From the NCBI GenBank assembly GCA_030681555.1, contig JAUXRW010000113.1:1-44131 (forward strand): a DNA stretch of 44,131 nt, given 5' to 3'. Of this stretch, positions 1 through 7,800 are shown in pieces (within the stretch, counting starts at the first letter, position 1; every line of letters begins with the position of its first letter). Origin of the DNA: Acidimicrobiales bacterium. GTDB taxonomy: Bacteria > Actinomycetota > Acidimicrobiia > Acidimicrobiales > VFJN01. The translations under genes and the position numbers were made by a program. The notes under the pieces were generated by a model. The model did not search any database, had not been told where the DNA came from, and saw only the letters and a program-made list of their open reading frames with translations.

Positions 1-1
1 C

Positions 2-106
2 AGCCGCGACGACCTCATCACCAAGATGCTCACCTTCATCGCCGACTACGACCAGAACGCCAGGCCCTTCAAGTGGACCTACGCCGCCGACCCCCTCGCC
101 GCATGA
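2..106 (+). CDS. IS630-type transposase, C-terminal end (partial)
   Basis: The frame is open from the window edge and ends at a TGA, giving 34 residues. The sequence is typical of the last helix and tail of IS630/Tc1-mariner DDE transposases: a TFIADYDQNARPFKWTY stretch followed by a short tail. The catalytic domain lies outside the window, so it cannot be told whether the element is intact. I see no convincing terminal inverted repeat in the following 100 bases. This is the only transposase trace in the window and it sits beside a region rich in damaged genes. Confidence 0.75.
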   Translation, partial: SRDDLITKMLTFIADYDQNARPFKWTYAADPLAA

Positions 107-220
107 ACCACACGCGATCAACTTCTGCGCGGCAGCACTAGTGCTCAAGCAGCCACCGAAGACGCCTCGTGCTGGAAGGGCGCATGGCGCCGGGGTGGCT
201 GGGCGTACGGTGCTGGGCGA

Positions 221-789
221 TCAAGCCGTAGCTCGCGTGGGCCGGTATCGCACGGCGACTGCCCCCGACCGGAACTCATGGCGATCCACGAGCTCCAGCT
301 GGATGCGCTCGCGCAGCCCGGCGAGCAACGTCGGCCCGTGTCCGGCAAGGACCGGCTGCACAAGGAACTCGTACTCGTCGATCAGTCCCAGATCTGTCAA
401 CGCCAGGGGGAGCGTCACGCCACCCACGAACAGGCCTTCGCCAGGCTCCTGCTTGAGCCACTGCACCGCTTGCCCCACGTCGCCCCGCACCAGCTCGGCA
501 TTCCAATCGACCCCGCTCAGCGTGCTCGACACGACGTACTTCTTCGCCCGGTCGATGGTCTCGGCGAACGGGATCTCCCACTCACCCATCCAGTCAGGCC
601 ACGTGCCCGTGGCCGGCTGCCGCCATGCCGACTCCATCATCTCGTAGGTCACCCGGCCGAACAGCAGGGCATCGGCTCGTGCCATCTCAGCGGTCCAGTA
701 GCGCATCGACTCTCGTCCGGGGAGAGCCCTGCCTCGTGATGGCAGCAGCCGTCGAGCGTGACGTTGATCGAGTATCGAAGTGGTCTCAT
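221..789 (-). pseudogene. dihydrofolate reductase-like (RibD C-terminal domain) gene with a frameshift
   Basis: A 161-residue open frame (221-706) carries the body of a RibD-C/DHFR-like reductase, including ADALLFGRVTYEMM, GEGLFVGGVTLPLALTDLGL and the C-terminal FLVQPVLAGHGPTLL. The expected N-terminus, MRPLRYSINVTLDGCCHHEA, is present in a different frame starting at ATG 789, with an AG-rich ribosome site upstream. The two frames join at about 707-718, where one missing base would restore DE-x-SMRYWTAEM. The gene is therefore either a recent pseudogene or carries a one-base sequencing deletion. Most members are uncharacterised NADPH-dependent reductases. Starting at 706 instead would drop the first beta strand of the fold. 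Confidence 0.7.
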
Positions 790-1116
790 CTCGTTGCTCT
801 CTCTTGATGCGCGCCGCGCGTTGACCGGACCGTACTCAGACGACTGCCGGCGCCATCTCTCATCGGCGCCCGATCGCGCCTACTCACCGCCGTCGTGGTG
901 CGAACCGGACCGCAGACCGAGCGCGTGACCGATTCGGCGGTTCGGGTCGATCCAAGGGCTGCCGCAGGACGCGCGTCGATGGTGAGCTGCTGCCGGTGCG
1001 GCGAGCGGTTGGTGAGTCCCCCCTCGCTCCCCACTCTTTGCGCTTCGAATCCAGGTTGCGGCCCCCCGGCGGGCAGCCGGTGCCACCGAGCGTCGTCGAG
1101 CCGTCGTCAGCGGTGG
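790..1116. other. gene-free stretch between two DHFR-like genes
   Basis: No open frame here has third-position GC bias or a recognisable domain. A GCTTCGAATCC string near 1049 resembles a tRNA T-loop but has no surrounding cloverleaf. I see nothing functional apart from the likely promoter of the frameshifted reductase gene near 790-830. Confidence 0.4.
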
Positions 1117-1788
1117 TCACCGCCGCCAGAACAACAGGTGCGTGACGCCGCTGGGGCTGGGCACGGACTCGAGGTGGAACCGGTCGAGCAGGTCCTCGTG
1201 GGAGGTCCAGAGTCGCTCTCCTCGGCCGATCTCGATCGGCGCAACGGCGACATGGAGGGTGTCGATGAGATCGGCCTCGAGGAACTCCCGAACGGTGGCG
1301 ACGCCGCCTCCGACCCGTACGTCCTTGCTCTCGGCGGCGTCCTTGGCCTGCCGCAACGCCTCTGCGGGCGACGCATCGAGGAAGTGGGACGTGGTGTCGG
1401 CCAGCGTGAAGCTGGGTCGGTGGTGGTGCGTGAGGACGAACACGGGGATGTGGAAGGGCGGGGTGTCTCCCCACCAACCCTGCCAGTCGAGGTCCTCCCA
1501 CGGGCCGCGCTGAGGCCCGAACTTGTTGCGGCCCATGATCTCGGCACCGATGTTCCTCGTGACGTCGCGGGTGAAGTAGTCGTCCAGCCCGCGCGAACCG
1601 CCGGGCTCGGTTCGGCCCGGCCAGCTGGCGGTGGCGAACGCCCACGAGGCCAGGTCGATGGGGAGGCGGGCGACGTCACCACCTCGGCGCTCGCCATGCC
1701 CGAAGGGCGCCTCGAGGCTCTGGCCCTGACCAGCGCCGAACCCGTCCATCGACACGAAGAAGTTCTGCACTCGCACTAGCTGAGACAT
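1117..1788 (-). CDS. dihydrofolate reductase family protein (RibD C-terminal domain)
   Basis: This is a 223-residue protein of the RibD-C/YwjB-like reductase family, probably an NADPH-dependent reductase of unknown substrate. Visible family features are the N-terminal strand FFVSMDGFGAGQGQSLEAPF, the EIMGRNKFGP segment, the FVLTHHHRPSF strand, the cofactor-loop motif DVRVGGGVATVREFL and the C-terminal IDTLHVAVAPIEIGRGERLW. Residues 32-55 (HGERRGG to WAFATASW) fit relatives less well and could hide a small compensated indel. It lies 43 bases after the SRPBCC gene on the same strand, so it is probably the third gene of an arsR-SRPBCC-reductase operon. The same fold is found in the damaged gene just downstream. 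Confidence 0.8.
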   Translation of the reverse strand: MSQLVRVQNFFVSMDGFGAGQGQSLEAPFGHGERRGGDVARLPIDLASWAFATASWPGRTEPGGSRGLDDYFTRDVTRNIGAEIMGRNKFGPQRGPWEDLDWQGWWGDTPPFHIPVFVLTHHHRPSFTLADTTSHFLDASPAEALRQAKDAAESKDVRVGGGVATVREFLEADLIDTLHVAVAPIEIGRGERLWTSHEDLLDRFHLESVPSPSGVTHLLFWRR

Positions 1789-1831
1789 CCCACGATCCTC
1801 TCTCGGTGTGTGCGAACGACCTCGGTCGACG

Positions 1832-2362
1832 TCACGACGCCTCGACCGGCGGGGCGAGTCCGAGGCGGGCGTAGTGCGCCTGCGCTGCGGCGAAGCCGTC
1901 CCAATCCCAGGCGACAGGGCGACCGGCGAGGCACGGTTCGAGCCGCGCCAGCGATGCGTGCAGGCCGACGACGTAGCAGTTGTCGATCGCGCCAGCGGTG
2001 TCGGTCACGAAGTGGGTGAGCCGCAGCACGCATCCCGTGTCGACGGGCTCGAGCTCCCAACGCAGGTAGCTGGCATCGGCGTGGGTGTGCTCGAGGAGCA
2101 TCGGCGGCTCGACGCGAAGGATCGTGAAGGTCATCGTCACCGGTTCCTCACCGCGGCCGGCGAACACCATCTCGCCGCCCTCGCGGAGGTCGACGGTGAT
2201 GTCGGCGTCGAAGGGCAGCAACCAGTCGGCCAGCCGCGCCGGATCGGTGACCGCGTCCCAGACGTCGCGGATCGGATAGGCCAGGCGGCGTTCGAATCGG
2301 ATGACGCCGCCATCGGCGGTGCGCTCCAACGTGCCGTCGCCTGCAGCGGGGACGTCGCTCAT
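1832..2362 (-). CDS. SRPBCC (AHSA1/START-like) family protein
   Basis: This 176-residue protein has the AHSA1-type SRPBCC fold, a hydrophobic-cavity ligand-binding barrel. The N-terminal strand and helix contain RFERRLAYPIRDVWDAVTD followed by PARLADWLLP, which is the classic entry motif. The middle strands include GGEMVFAGRGEEPVTMTFT and the C-terminal helix ends the domain. A longer frame exists, but ATG 2362 is chosen because it overlaps the stop of the upstream arsR gene by one base (TGATG), a standard translational-coupling junction. Genes of this type are routinely paired with ArsR repressors in Actinobacteria. The ligand is unknown. Confidence 0.85.
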   Translation of the reverse strand: MSDVPAAGDGTLERTADGGVIRFERRLAYPIRDVWDAVTDPARLADWLLPFDADITVDLREGGEMVFAGRGEEPVTMTFTILRVEPPMLLEHTHADASYLRWELEPVDTGCVLRLTHFVTDTAGAIDNCYVVGLHASLARLEPCLAGRPVAWDWDGFAAAQAHYARLGLAPPVEAS

Positions 2363-2706
2363 CAGGTCTCCTTCGAGCTCGGGGGAATCGGTTCGGCGGT
2401 GCGTTGCAGGTGCCGCTCGAGCGAGTCGAGGCGCGCTGCCCACTCCGCCCGAAAGGGCTCGAGCCATGCGTCGAGCTCCATCAGCGGCTCGGGACGGAGG
2501 CGGTAGAGCCGTCGCTGCGCGTCCCGCCGCACCTCCACCAGCCCGGCGTCACGCAGCACCTTGAGATGGCGGGACACCCCAGGCTGGTGCATGCCGATCT
2601 CCTCGACCAGCTCGCCGACGGACCGCTCACCGCTGCGGACGGCATCGAGGATTCGCCGTCGCGTCGGTTCAGCGATCACCTCTAGGACAGCGATCCCTGG
2701 ACGCAC
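2362..2706 (-). CDS. ArsR-family winged-helix transcriptional repressor
   Basis: This 114-residue winged-helix protein has the motif series AVLEVIAEPTRRRILDAV, VGELVEEIGMHQPGVSRHLK (recognition helix) and LVEVRRDAQRRLYRL (wing). There are no Cys-rich metal sites, so it belongs to the non-metal ArsR group typically encoded with an SRPBCC protein. GTG 2706 is preferred over GTG 2739 because a good promoter (TTGTGC, 17 bp, TATGCT) lies at 2713-2741. That promoter would place the transcript start almost exactly at 2706, giving a leaderless mRNA. The 5' part overlaps the end of the upstream metallophosphoesterase frame. It probably autoregulates its own operon. Confidence 0.88.
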   Translation of the reverse strand: MRPGIAVLEVIAEPTRRRILDAVRSGERSVGELVEEIGMHQPGVSRHLKVLRDAGLVEVRRDAQRRLYRLRPEPLMELDAWLEPFRAEWAARLDSLERHLQRTAEPIPPSSKET

Positions 2707-4201
2707 GCGGCAAGCATACGCAATAACGTATATATGCACAACCGTATAGGCTCACTCCGCTAGCCGCCGGGTTCCGGAACGGGTTCCTGCCGGGTCGTTC
2801 CGCGTCGGCGGCCCGCTCCCGGTCCAGGATGTGGCGTTCGATGCGGACGCCGGCGCCGCCGAGGCCGTCCACCGTGATCCGGTCGTAGGCCAGCAGCCGG
2901 TCGGTCCTGTCGTCGAAGTACAGGACCGAGGCCGTCAAGGGATGCGGGTCCTCGCCCTGGAGGCCTCGAAGGCCGGCCCCACCGGTGGAGCCTTCGACGA
3001 GCAGTACCGCATCGTCGATCTCGCCCTGCCGGGGCTTGTGCGTGTGGCCCGACAGCACCAGCGGGGTGCGCGTGCCGATGCCAGCGGCGATCCGGGCGTC
3101 GTGGACGAGCACCACGTCGACGCCGCGAGCGCGCTGGAGCTTGCGAGCGACATCATCGGCGAACGCGTCCGCCCGGTCGCGCTCCTCGTCCTTGCCGGTG
3201 GGCTGGTCCTTGTTCGGCGTGTAGCGGGGATCGCCGATGCCCCACAGGCGCAGCCCGGCGACGTCGGCCACGTCCCCGTCGAGGACGACGGCGTTCGGCT
3301 GCCCGGCGACGGCCGCCTGCGTGCGCCGCGAGTCGTGGTTGCCCCGCACCCACACGTAGGGCACGTCCAGATCGGCGATCTGGTCGACCAGGCGACCCTC
3401 GGGCTCCGTGCCCCAGTCGGTCATGTCGCCGGTGTCGAGGACGGCATCGAGGTCGAACTGGGCGACCAGCTCCTCGGTGAGGTCGAACGCCTGCGGGTTG
3501 TTGTGGAGGTCGCTCACGTGGAGGACCCGAACGGTGTCCGCTCCCGGGTCGAGGTCCGGGAGCGACCGGCCCGCTTCGTACAGCGTCGCCACGTTGGCGA
3601 CCAGCTTGGTGAGCTGTGCCCGGTAGTCGTCGAACCGCTCGATGATCGCCTCGACGTCACCCACCGCGTTGGGGGCGGTGGCCAGCAGCCCGGTGTAGCG
3701 AGGCTCGGCCACGGCCTCCGCTCGGAAGGTGAGCGCGCACACGGCTGCGATGCCACCGGCCACCACCGCCCCCACCCCGATCCCCGCCACGGCGGCCGTC
3801 AACCTCCGCCGGGCGACGAGCGCACCGAGGCCACCGCCCACCGCGCCGACCACCAGCACGCGGCCGAGCAGCGCGAGGAGTGCTCGCTTCGCGTCGGCCG
3901 CGATGTCGTCCTCCACCTCCTCCAGGAGCGCCGGGTTCCGCGCGATCCGCTCCGCCTCGTCGGGCCGCAGCTCGTCGACCCGCAGGACGATCCCCACGGG
4001 CCCCGCATGCGTGTCGAGCTCGATGCTCCCGAGCGGGGCCAACTCAAGGGTGCTGTCGCCCGTCAGCGACGGTCGGGCCGAGAGGGTGGTGTCAAAGGGC
4101 CCGATCGTCGCTTGGACGTTTCCTGCCAGCGCCACCGCGATGGATGCGCCGAGGACCGCACCGGCCAGCGTTGCCGCTCCCCTGAGCCGACGGCGATCCA
4201 C
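2669..4201 (-). CDS. membrane-anchored calcineurin-like metallophosphoesterase
   Basis: This protein of about 510 residues has an N-terminal transmembrane segment (residues 9-28), an extracytoplasmic beta-rich region, two more TM segments (about 113-130 and 136-158), then a phosphoesterase domain from about residue 225. All binuclear metal motifs are present: VSDLHNNPQ, DTGDMTDWG, WVRGNHDSR, VLVHDARIA and SGHTHKPRQG. The likely start is GTG 4201 just before the first TM; the longer upstream frame runs through palindrome A1 and is not protein-like. The frame has no stop until 2669. Its last 30 or so residues therefore read through the promoter and first codons of arsR, an unusual same-strand overlap that suggests loss of the original stop. 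Confidence 0.82.
   Translation of the reverse strand: MDRRRLRGAATLAGAVLGASIAVALAGNVQATIGPFDTTLSARPSLTGDSTLELAPLGSIELDTHAGPVGIVLRVDELRPDEAERIARNPALLEEVEDDIAADAKRALLALLGRVLVVGAVGGGLGALVARRRLTAAVAGIGVGAVVAGGIAAVCALTFRAEAVAEPRYTGLLATAPNAVGDVEAIIERFDDYRAQLTKLVANVATLYEAGRSLPDLDPGADTVRVLHVSDLHNNPQAFDLTEELVAQFDLDAVLDTGDMTDWGTEPEGRLVDQIADLDVPYVWVRGNHDSRRTQAAVAGQPNAVVLDGDVADVAGLRLWGIGDPRYTPNKDQPTGKDEERDRADAFADDVARKLQRARGVDVVLVHDARIAAGIGTRTPLVLSGHTHKPRQGEIDDAVLLVEGSTGGAGLRGLQGEDPHPLTASVLYFDDRTDRLLAYDRITVDGLGGAGVRIERHILDRERAADAERPGRNPFRNPAASGVSLYGCAYIRYCVCLPRASRDRCPRGDR
2713..2741 (-). promoter_or_regulatory. candidate sigma-A promoter of the arsR-SRPBCC-reductase operon
   Basis: On the minus strand, TTGTGC (2736-2741) and TATGCT (2713-2718) are separated by 17 bases in the most AT-rich patch of the neighbourhood. 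The predicted transcription start is at about 2706, the GTG start of arsR. The surrounding ATACGGTTGTGCATATATACG contains loosely symmetric half-sites and may also be the ArsR operator. Confidence 0.55.
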
Positions 4202-4286
4202 GCGGCGAGCCTGACACGCCAGGGCGCGCTCGTGACAGCGCGCCCAGCCCCGAGCACCGCGCGTTCTTGCACTAGGTGGCACTGCG

Positions 4287-4343
4287 CCGTTCTTGCGCTC
4301 GGAGCCGCTGTCTGGCGGCGGCTGGGAGCGCAAGAACGGGGGG
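4287..4343 (-). repeat. palindromic repeat family A, copy 1
   Basis: Perfect 14-bp arms CCGTTCTTGCGCTC (4287-4300) and GAGCGCAAGAACGG (4326-4339) enclose an asymmetric GC-rich loop, followed by a G run. The loop is conserved with copies at 4765 and 11303, which gives the element a direction. This copy is in minus orientation relative to the one at 4765. It lies just upstream of the metallophosphoesterase start. Confidence 0.85.
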
Positions 4344-4403
4344 TTGGCGCGCCATCCGGTTGCGTGGCCGCAATGAAGTCGGCCGTCGGCGCGAAACCCC
4401 TGC

Positions 4404-4754
4404 AGGGAGATCGAGCTGTTCGCCGGGGTCGCCATCAGCGACCTGCCGCGCGCCATCCGTTGGTACGACCGCTGCAGGGCGACGTCGAGACGTTCGAGCC
4501 GTACAACATGGAACGGTTCTGGACGCTGGCCGAGCACCGCCACGTCTACGTCGACCTGCGACCCGAGCAGGCCGGCCACGCCATGCTCACGCTGCTCGTC
4601 GACCACGACGCGTTCCTCGCCGTCGGCCACCGAACGGGCATCGAGCCGGAGTCGGAGGAGACCTAGGACAACGACCGTCCGCAAGGCCATCTACCGCTAA
4701 CCGGACGGCAACGAGGTCGGCGTCGGCGGGGCCACCAACGAATCGACCGCCTGA
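4404..4754 (+). pseudogene. VOC/glyoxalase-family protein, decayed
   Basis: Read in the correct local frames, this is a complete VOC-fold gene: IELFAGVAISDLPRAIRWYD, then a shift, then GDVETFEP, FWTLAEHRHVYVDLRPEQAG and HAMLTLLVDHDAFL, then another shift, then VRKAIYR and PDGNEVGVGGATN. At least two one-base frameshifts are needed (near 4474-4480 and 4673-4680). In-frame TAG (4663-4665) and TAA stops interrupt the C-terminal third. The combination of shifts and nonsense codons marks real decay rather than sequencing noise. It is enclosed by oppositely oriented copies of palindrome A (4287-4343 and 4765-4827). Confidence 0.75.
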
Positions 4755-4764
4755 GGCCGTCAAA

Positions 4765-4827
4765 CCCCCCGTTCCTGCGCTCTCAGCCGCCGCCACACAG
4801 CGTCTCAGAGCGCAAGAACACGGGGGG
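4765..4827 (+). repeat. palindromic repeat family A, copy 2
   Basis: CCCCCCGTTCCTGCGCTCT (4765-4783) pairs with AGAGCGCAAGAACACGGGGG (from 4807). The loop contains GCCGCCGCCACACAGCGTCT. It shares the 20-base string CAGCGTCTCAGAGCGCAAGA with the reverse complement of the 11303 copy. Taken as the plus orientation of the family. Confidence 0.88.
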
Positions 4828-4886
4828 TGACGGGCGTTGACCGCACATGCCGCACGTGCCGGCGGCGGTGGGTGCCGGCAGGAGGG

Positions 4887-5624
4887 TCAGGAGTGGCAGA
4901 TCGCGAGGCGGTAGCCGCCGTCGAAGGACGGGGCGGTGCGCAGGTGGCCGTAGCGCTCGTCCCAGCCGCCCGAGACCAGGTCGGCGCGGAGCCGCTCGAT
5001 GCCGGCGCGCCGCAGCCGGTCGTCCATCGTCGCCATCGCCGACATCCCGGCCTGCACGGTGCGGTCGAGGTAGGCCTCGGGCCGGGCCCAGTACGCGGCC
5101 GCGAAGCCGTCCGTGCAGTCGGGGGGGACGAGCACCCTGCGCACCTCGCCCACCGTCAGGACCTCGGCGATCTCGGCGCGGCCGGGTGCCTCGAGCTCGA
5201 TGGCGCTGTCGGCCACTTCGGGGAAGTAGTCCAGCAGCCAGTAGCGCGTCGCGACCAGCGGCTCGAAGTAGAGGATCACCTGGCGCGCGACGCGGGCCAG
5301 CTCGGCCAGTCCCGCCCGGCGGTCGCTCCAGTGGTGCACGGTGAGCACGGCCATGGCCACGTCGAACGTCGCCGAGCGAAGCGGCAGCGCTTCCGCCGTG
5401 GCCTGCAGCACGGGCGCCGAACCGGCAGGGCGCTGGGCGATCATCACCGGCGAGGGCTCGACGGCGACGACGGTGCGATCCAGCGGCTCGTAGCTGCCGG
5501 TACCGGCGCCGACGTTCAGGATGCGATGGCCGGGGCCCAGCCCGTCATGGATCTGCGCGGCGATGCGGGGGTCCTCCACCCGGACGGCGGAGTACGTCGT
5601 GCCGATCGAGTCGTAGAGGCCCAC
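4887..5624 (-). CDS. class I SAM-dependent methyltransferase
   Basis: This protein of about 245 residues begins VGLYDSIGTTYSAVRVEDPR, the usual opening of UbiE/type-11 methyltransferases. Motif I is HRILNVGAGTGSYE, motif II is VVAVEPSPVM, a later motif is FDVAMAVLTVHHWSDRRAG and the post-motif is QVILYFEP. GTG 5624 is chosen because it has a G-rich ribosome site about nine bases upstream and lies four bases after the DUF389 stop, implying cotranscription. The substrate cannot be read from sequence; relatives act on small molecules. Confidence 0.85.
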   Translation of the reverse strand: MGLYDSIGTTYSAVRVEDPRIAAQIHDGLGPGHRILNVGAGTGSYEPLDRTVVAVEPSPVMIAQRPAGSAPVLQATAEALPLRSATFDVAMAVLTVHHWSDRRAGLAELARVARQVILYFEPLVATRYWLLDYFPEVADSAIELEAPGRAEIAEVLTVGEVRRVLVPPDCTDGFAAAYWARPEAYLDRTVQAGMSAMATMDDRLRRAGIERLRADLVSGGWDERYGHLRTAPSFDGGYRLAICHS

Positions 5625-5628
5625 GCCG

Positions 5629-6549
5629 TCACGCCCCCCGGCGCACGGTCGACGCGGCCAGCACCTGCAGCGTGACCACGCCGGCCACGGTGAGCCCGAG
5701 CACGTTGATCGCGAGCTGGAGGGCCGCCCCGCCGAGGTCGGACCACTCGGCATAGGCCGCCGCGGCGCCGACGTTGGCCGCGGCCGGGATGGTGGTCACC
5801 GACACCAGCACGCCGACCAGAGCACCCACCCGGGACTGCGTGAGCGCGACCATCCCGGCGATCCCTGCGAACACGGCCACGACCGCCGCCATGCCGTCGG
5901 GACGGGAGATGAAGGCGGTGAGCTGCCGGTCGCTGACGTAGGTGTCCGGGGCCAGGCCGGTCGCCTTGAAGACGACGGCGGCGATCAGGGATGCGGTGGC
6001 GGCGACGCCCAGCCCGATGGCGAGCGACCCCACCGACCGGCCGGCCGTGCTCCACCGGCGGCGCGCCAGCGCCACGCAGGAGGCCGCCACCGGGCCGTAG
6101 TCGGGCCCGACCGCCATGGCGCCCACGAGCAGGATCGGCGAGTCGAGGAGGATACCGGCCAGGGCGATGACGGCGGCCACCGCCATCATCACCAGGTACG
6201 ACGTGCTCGTCGTGGCCTCGGCGCGCGCCCGGGCCTCCAGGTCCTCCCACACGAGGGCGTCGGCGCCTTCACCCGGGGCGGCGGCCTCCGCCACCTCCGC
6301 GGCATCGGACACGACGGAGTCCGCCGACTCGATCGTGATCGAGCCCCGGTGGTGCACCTCGATCGACTGCAGCCATTCGACGACGTCGTTGGCTGCCTCG
6401 CGGACGACGTCGCACAACACGACGTCACCCGGTGGCTTCAGCGCGGCCGCCGGAAGGCGCACGAGGTGGGCCACGCCGGGCAGGTCGGCGAGGTGCTCCA
6501 GCACCTGGTCCGTGCGGTCGATCGGGACGATGAGGCGCAGGTGGATCAT
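5629..6549 (-). CDS. DUF389 family membrane protein
   Basis: The product is 306 residues. The N-terminal 90 residues form a soluble ACT-like fold starting MIHLRLIVPIDRTDQVLEHL. The C-terminal part has about six membrane segments and the DUF389 signature DSPILLVGAMAVGPDYGPV. ATG 6549 is the start that matches the family; a longer frame reads into the neighbouring pseudogene. DUF389 proteins are widespread in Actinobacteria and cyanobacteria and have no established transport role. It is followed after four bases by a methyltransferase. Confidence 0.85.
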   Translation of the reverse strand: MIHLRLIVPIDRTDQVLEHLADLPGVAHLVRLPAAALKPPGDVVLCDVVREAANDVVEWLQSIEVHHRGSITIESADSVVSDAAEVAEAAAPGEGADALVWEDLEARARAEATTSTSYLVMMAVAAVIALAGILLDSPILLVGAMAVGPDYGPVAASCVALARRRWSTAGRSVGSLAIGLGVAATASLIAAVVFKATGLAPDTYVSDRQLTAFISRPDGMAAVVAVFAGIAGMVALTQSRVGALVGVLVSVTTIPAAANVGAAAAYAEWSDLGGAALQLAINVLGLTVAGVVTLQVLAASTVRRGA

Positions 6550-6589
6550 GGCCCGCCCATCATGGGTCGTGGCCGGCGACGGGCCCGTG

Positions 6590-6817
6590 TCAGCGTCGGT
6601 CGAGCGGCACCTCGCGCAGCGCATCGCCGCCATCGGCGAAGAACCGGCCACCCGGCGTCAGCGCAGCGCGCAGCCGCTCGAGCCCTGCTGCGCCCGCCGC
6701 AGGGTGGCGACCTCCCGAGCAGCGGCGCCCGGTCCGCAGCCGATCTCGATGACCCGCAGCCGGGGGCGCAGGGGCCGGGCAGCCACGGGCGAACACCGTA
6801 GGGGCGTCCTGCGCCAC
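6590..6817 (-). pseudogene. SAM-dependent methyltransferase remnant with internal deletion
   Basis: The first residues (VAQDAPTVFAR, from GTG 6817) and the C-terminal block GLERLRAALTPGGRFFADGG with ALREVPLD share one frame. Motif I, LRVIEIGCGPGAAAREVA, lies in another frame between them. Intact relatives of this shape are about 190 residues, whereas here only about 75 codons remain. An internal deletion after motif I plus at least one frameshift has removed most of the Rossmann fold. It sits 40 bases upstream of the DUF389 gene on the same strand. Confidence 0.65.
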
Positions 6818-6848
6818 AATCGTGCCGGCGGCGGGTCAGGATGGGCCC

Positions 6849-7238
6849 GTGAGCGAGCCGATCGTCGAGCTGCTCGGCGTGTACAACGCCAACGGGTCGC
6901 TGCGGGGCGAGCTCTCCTACGTGCTGGGTCGGCTTGTCGGCCGGGCGCACTGCGGCCTGTGCGACATCACCCACGGCACGCTGCGCCGGCGCCCTGAGCT
7001 CGATGCAGCGGTCGAACCGCTCGGGGTGCCGCTCACGTTGCTGCACCTCGACGAGGTGCCCGACGACGTGGCCCGACTGGTGGCGGAGTCGGGCGCGCCC
7101 TGTGTGCTCGCCCGAACCGCTGCCGGGCTGAGCCTTCTGGCCTCGGGCGCCGAGCTCGATGCCTGCGAGGCCGACCCCGAGCGGTTCGTCGCTCTCGTGC
7201 GAGCCGGCGCCGGCCGCCTCGACCTCACCCTCGCGTAG
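6849..7238 (+). CDS. conserved hypothetical protein with HCGLC motif
   Basis: This 129-residue soluble protein has strong third-position GC bias. It opens with VSEPIVELLGVYNANGSLRG and contains RAHCGLCDITHG, whose CxxC pair could bind a metal or be redox active. The C-terminal half is a regular alternation of beta strands and helices. GTG 6849 is preferred over GTG 6822 because the first nine codons of the longer frame lack coding bias. It is divergent from the methyltransferase remnant. No function is assigned. Confidence 0.6.
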   Translation: MSEPIVELLGVYNANGSLRGELSYVLGRLVGRAHCGLCDITHGTLRRRPELDAAVEPLGVPLTLLHLDEVPDDVARLVAESGAPCVLARTAAGLSLLASGAELDACEADPERFVALVRAGAGRLDLTLA

Positions 7239-7281
7239 CTGCGCAGGGATCCCCGGGGGCGGGTCGGGGTAGGCGTTGCGC

Positions 7282-7479
7282 ATGGCAGAGCCTCGGGCGC
7301 AGGACGAAGCGACGTGGGCCGGGCACTCGGCGGACGACTCGGTCACCCCGCCGGCCCCGGCCAACCAGTGGACGCCGCACGACGGTGGCATCGAACCGGC
7401 GCCACCGAAGGCCAACGCCGCCGCCTCCGCCCTCCGCCGGTTCGGCGCAGCGGCGCGTCGCCTCCTGCGCCGCACCTAG
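7282..7479 (+). CDS. small hypothetical protein with basic C-terminus
   Basis: A 65-codon frame from ATG 7282 with almost uniformly G/C third positions. The N-terminal half is acidic and polar, the middle reads PPAPANQWTPHDGGIEPAPP, and it ends in a short amphipathic basic helix (SALRRFGAAARRLLRRT). The opposite strand also has an open frame, but with poorer codon bias. No family recognised. Confidence 0.45.
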   Translation: MAEPRAQDEATWAGHSADDSVTPPAPANQWTPHDGGIEPAPPKANAAASALRRFGAAARRLLRRT

Positions 7480-7610
7480 CGACCGCAAGCCGACACCGGG
7501 CTCGGGCGCAGCGCTAACACACCTCGGCCGTTGCACACCGTCGGTGGACGAAAACGGTTGAGGGGGTCGCTTGAGCGATACCGGCCTCGAGCGGGACCCT
7601 GCCGGGCAGA

Positions 7611-7745
7611 CGATGCCGGCTCGTCGGCACCTTGCTCGTAGACAGCTTCGAGGGCCGCGTCGCCTTCGTGGCCAGCGGCATGGAGGAGGGCGTGGTGCAG
7701 GGCTACGAGCAGCTCGACGACCTGCCGGCCCGCTCCGCCGGACCG
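7611..7745 (+). pseudogene. fragment of an AHSA1/SRPBCC gene (C-terminal helix)
   Basis: The codons spell a segment ending ASGMEEGVVQGYEQLDDL, matching the terminal helix of AHSA1 proteins (pattern GMEEG-x-x-x-x-Y-x-x-L). No upstream SRPBCC strands are visible, so only the tail is left. It lies in a 320-base interval (7480-7800) before the aminotransferase that otherwise contains no recognisable gene. Confidence 0.4.
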
Positions 7746-7800
7746 GGGTTCCGATCCGACGCTGCGGCCCGTTGCTCGCGAGCCGTAGCCTCGGACCCGC

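Noticed and set aside
1045-1065. tRNA T-loop-like GCTTCGAATCC
   Set aside because: No acceptor, D or anticodon arm can be drawn around it on either strand.
2831-4666. 611-codon plus-strand frame opposite the metallophosphoesterase
   Set aside because: The opposite strand carries the complete phosphoesterase motif set. This frame is low-complexity Gly/Val/Arg/Asp typical of the antisense of high-GC genes.
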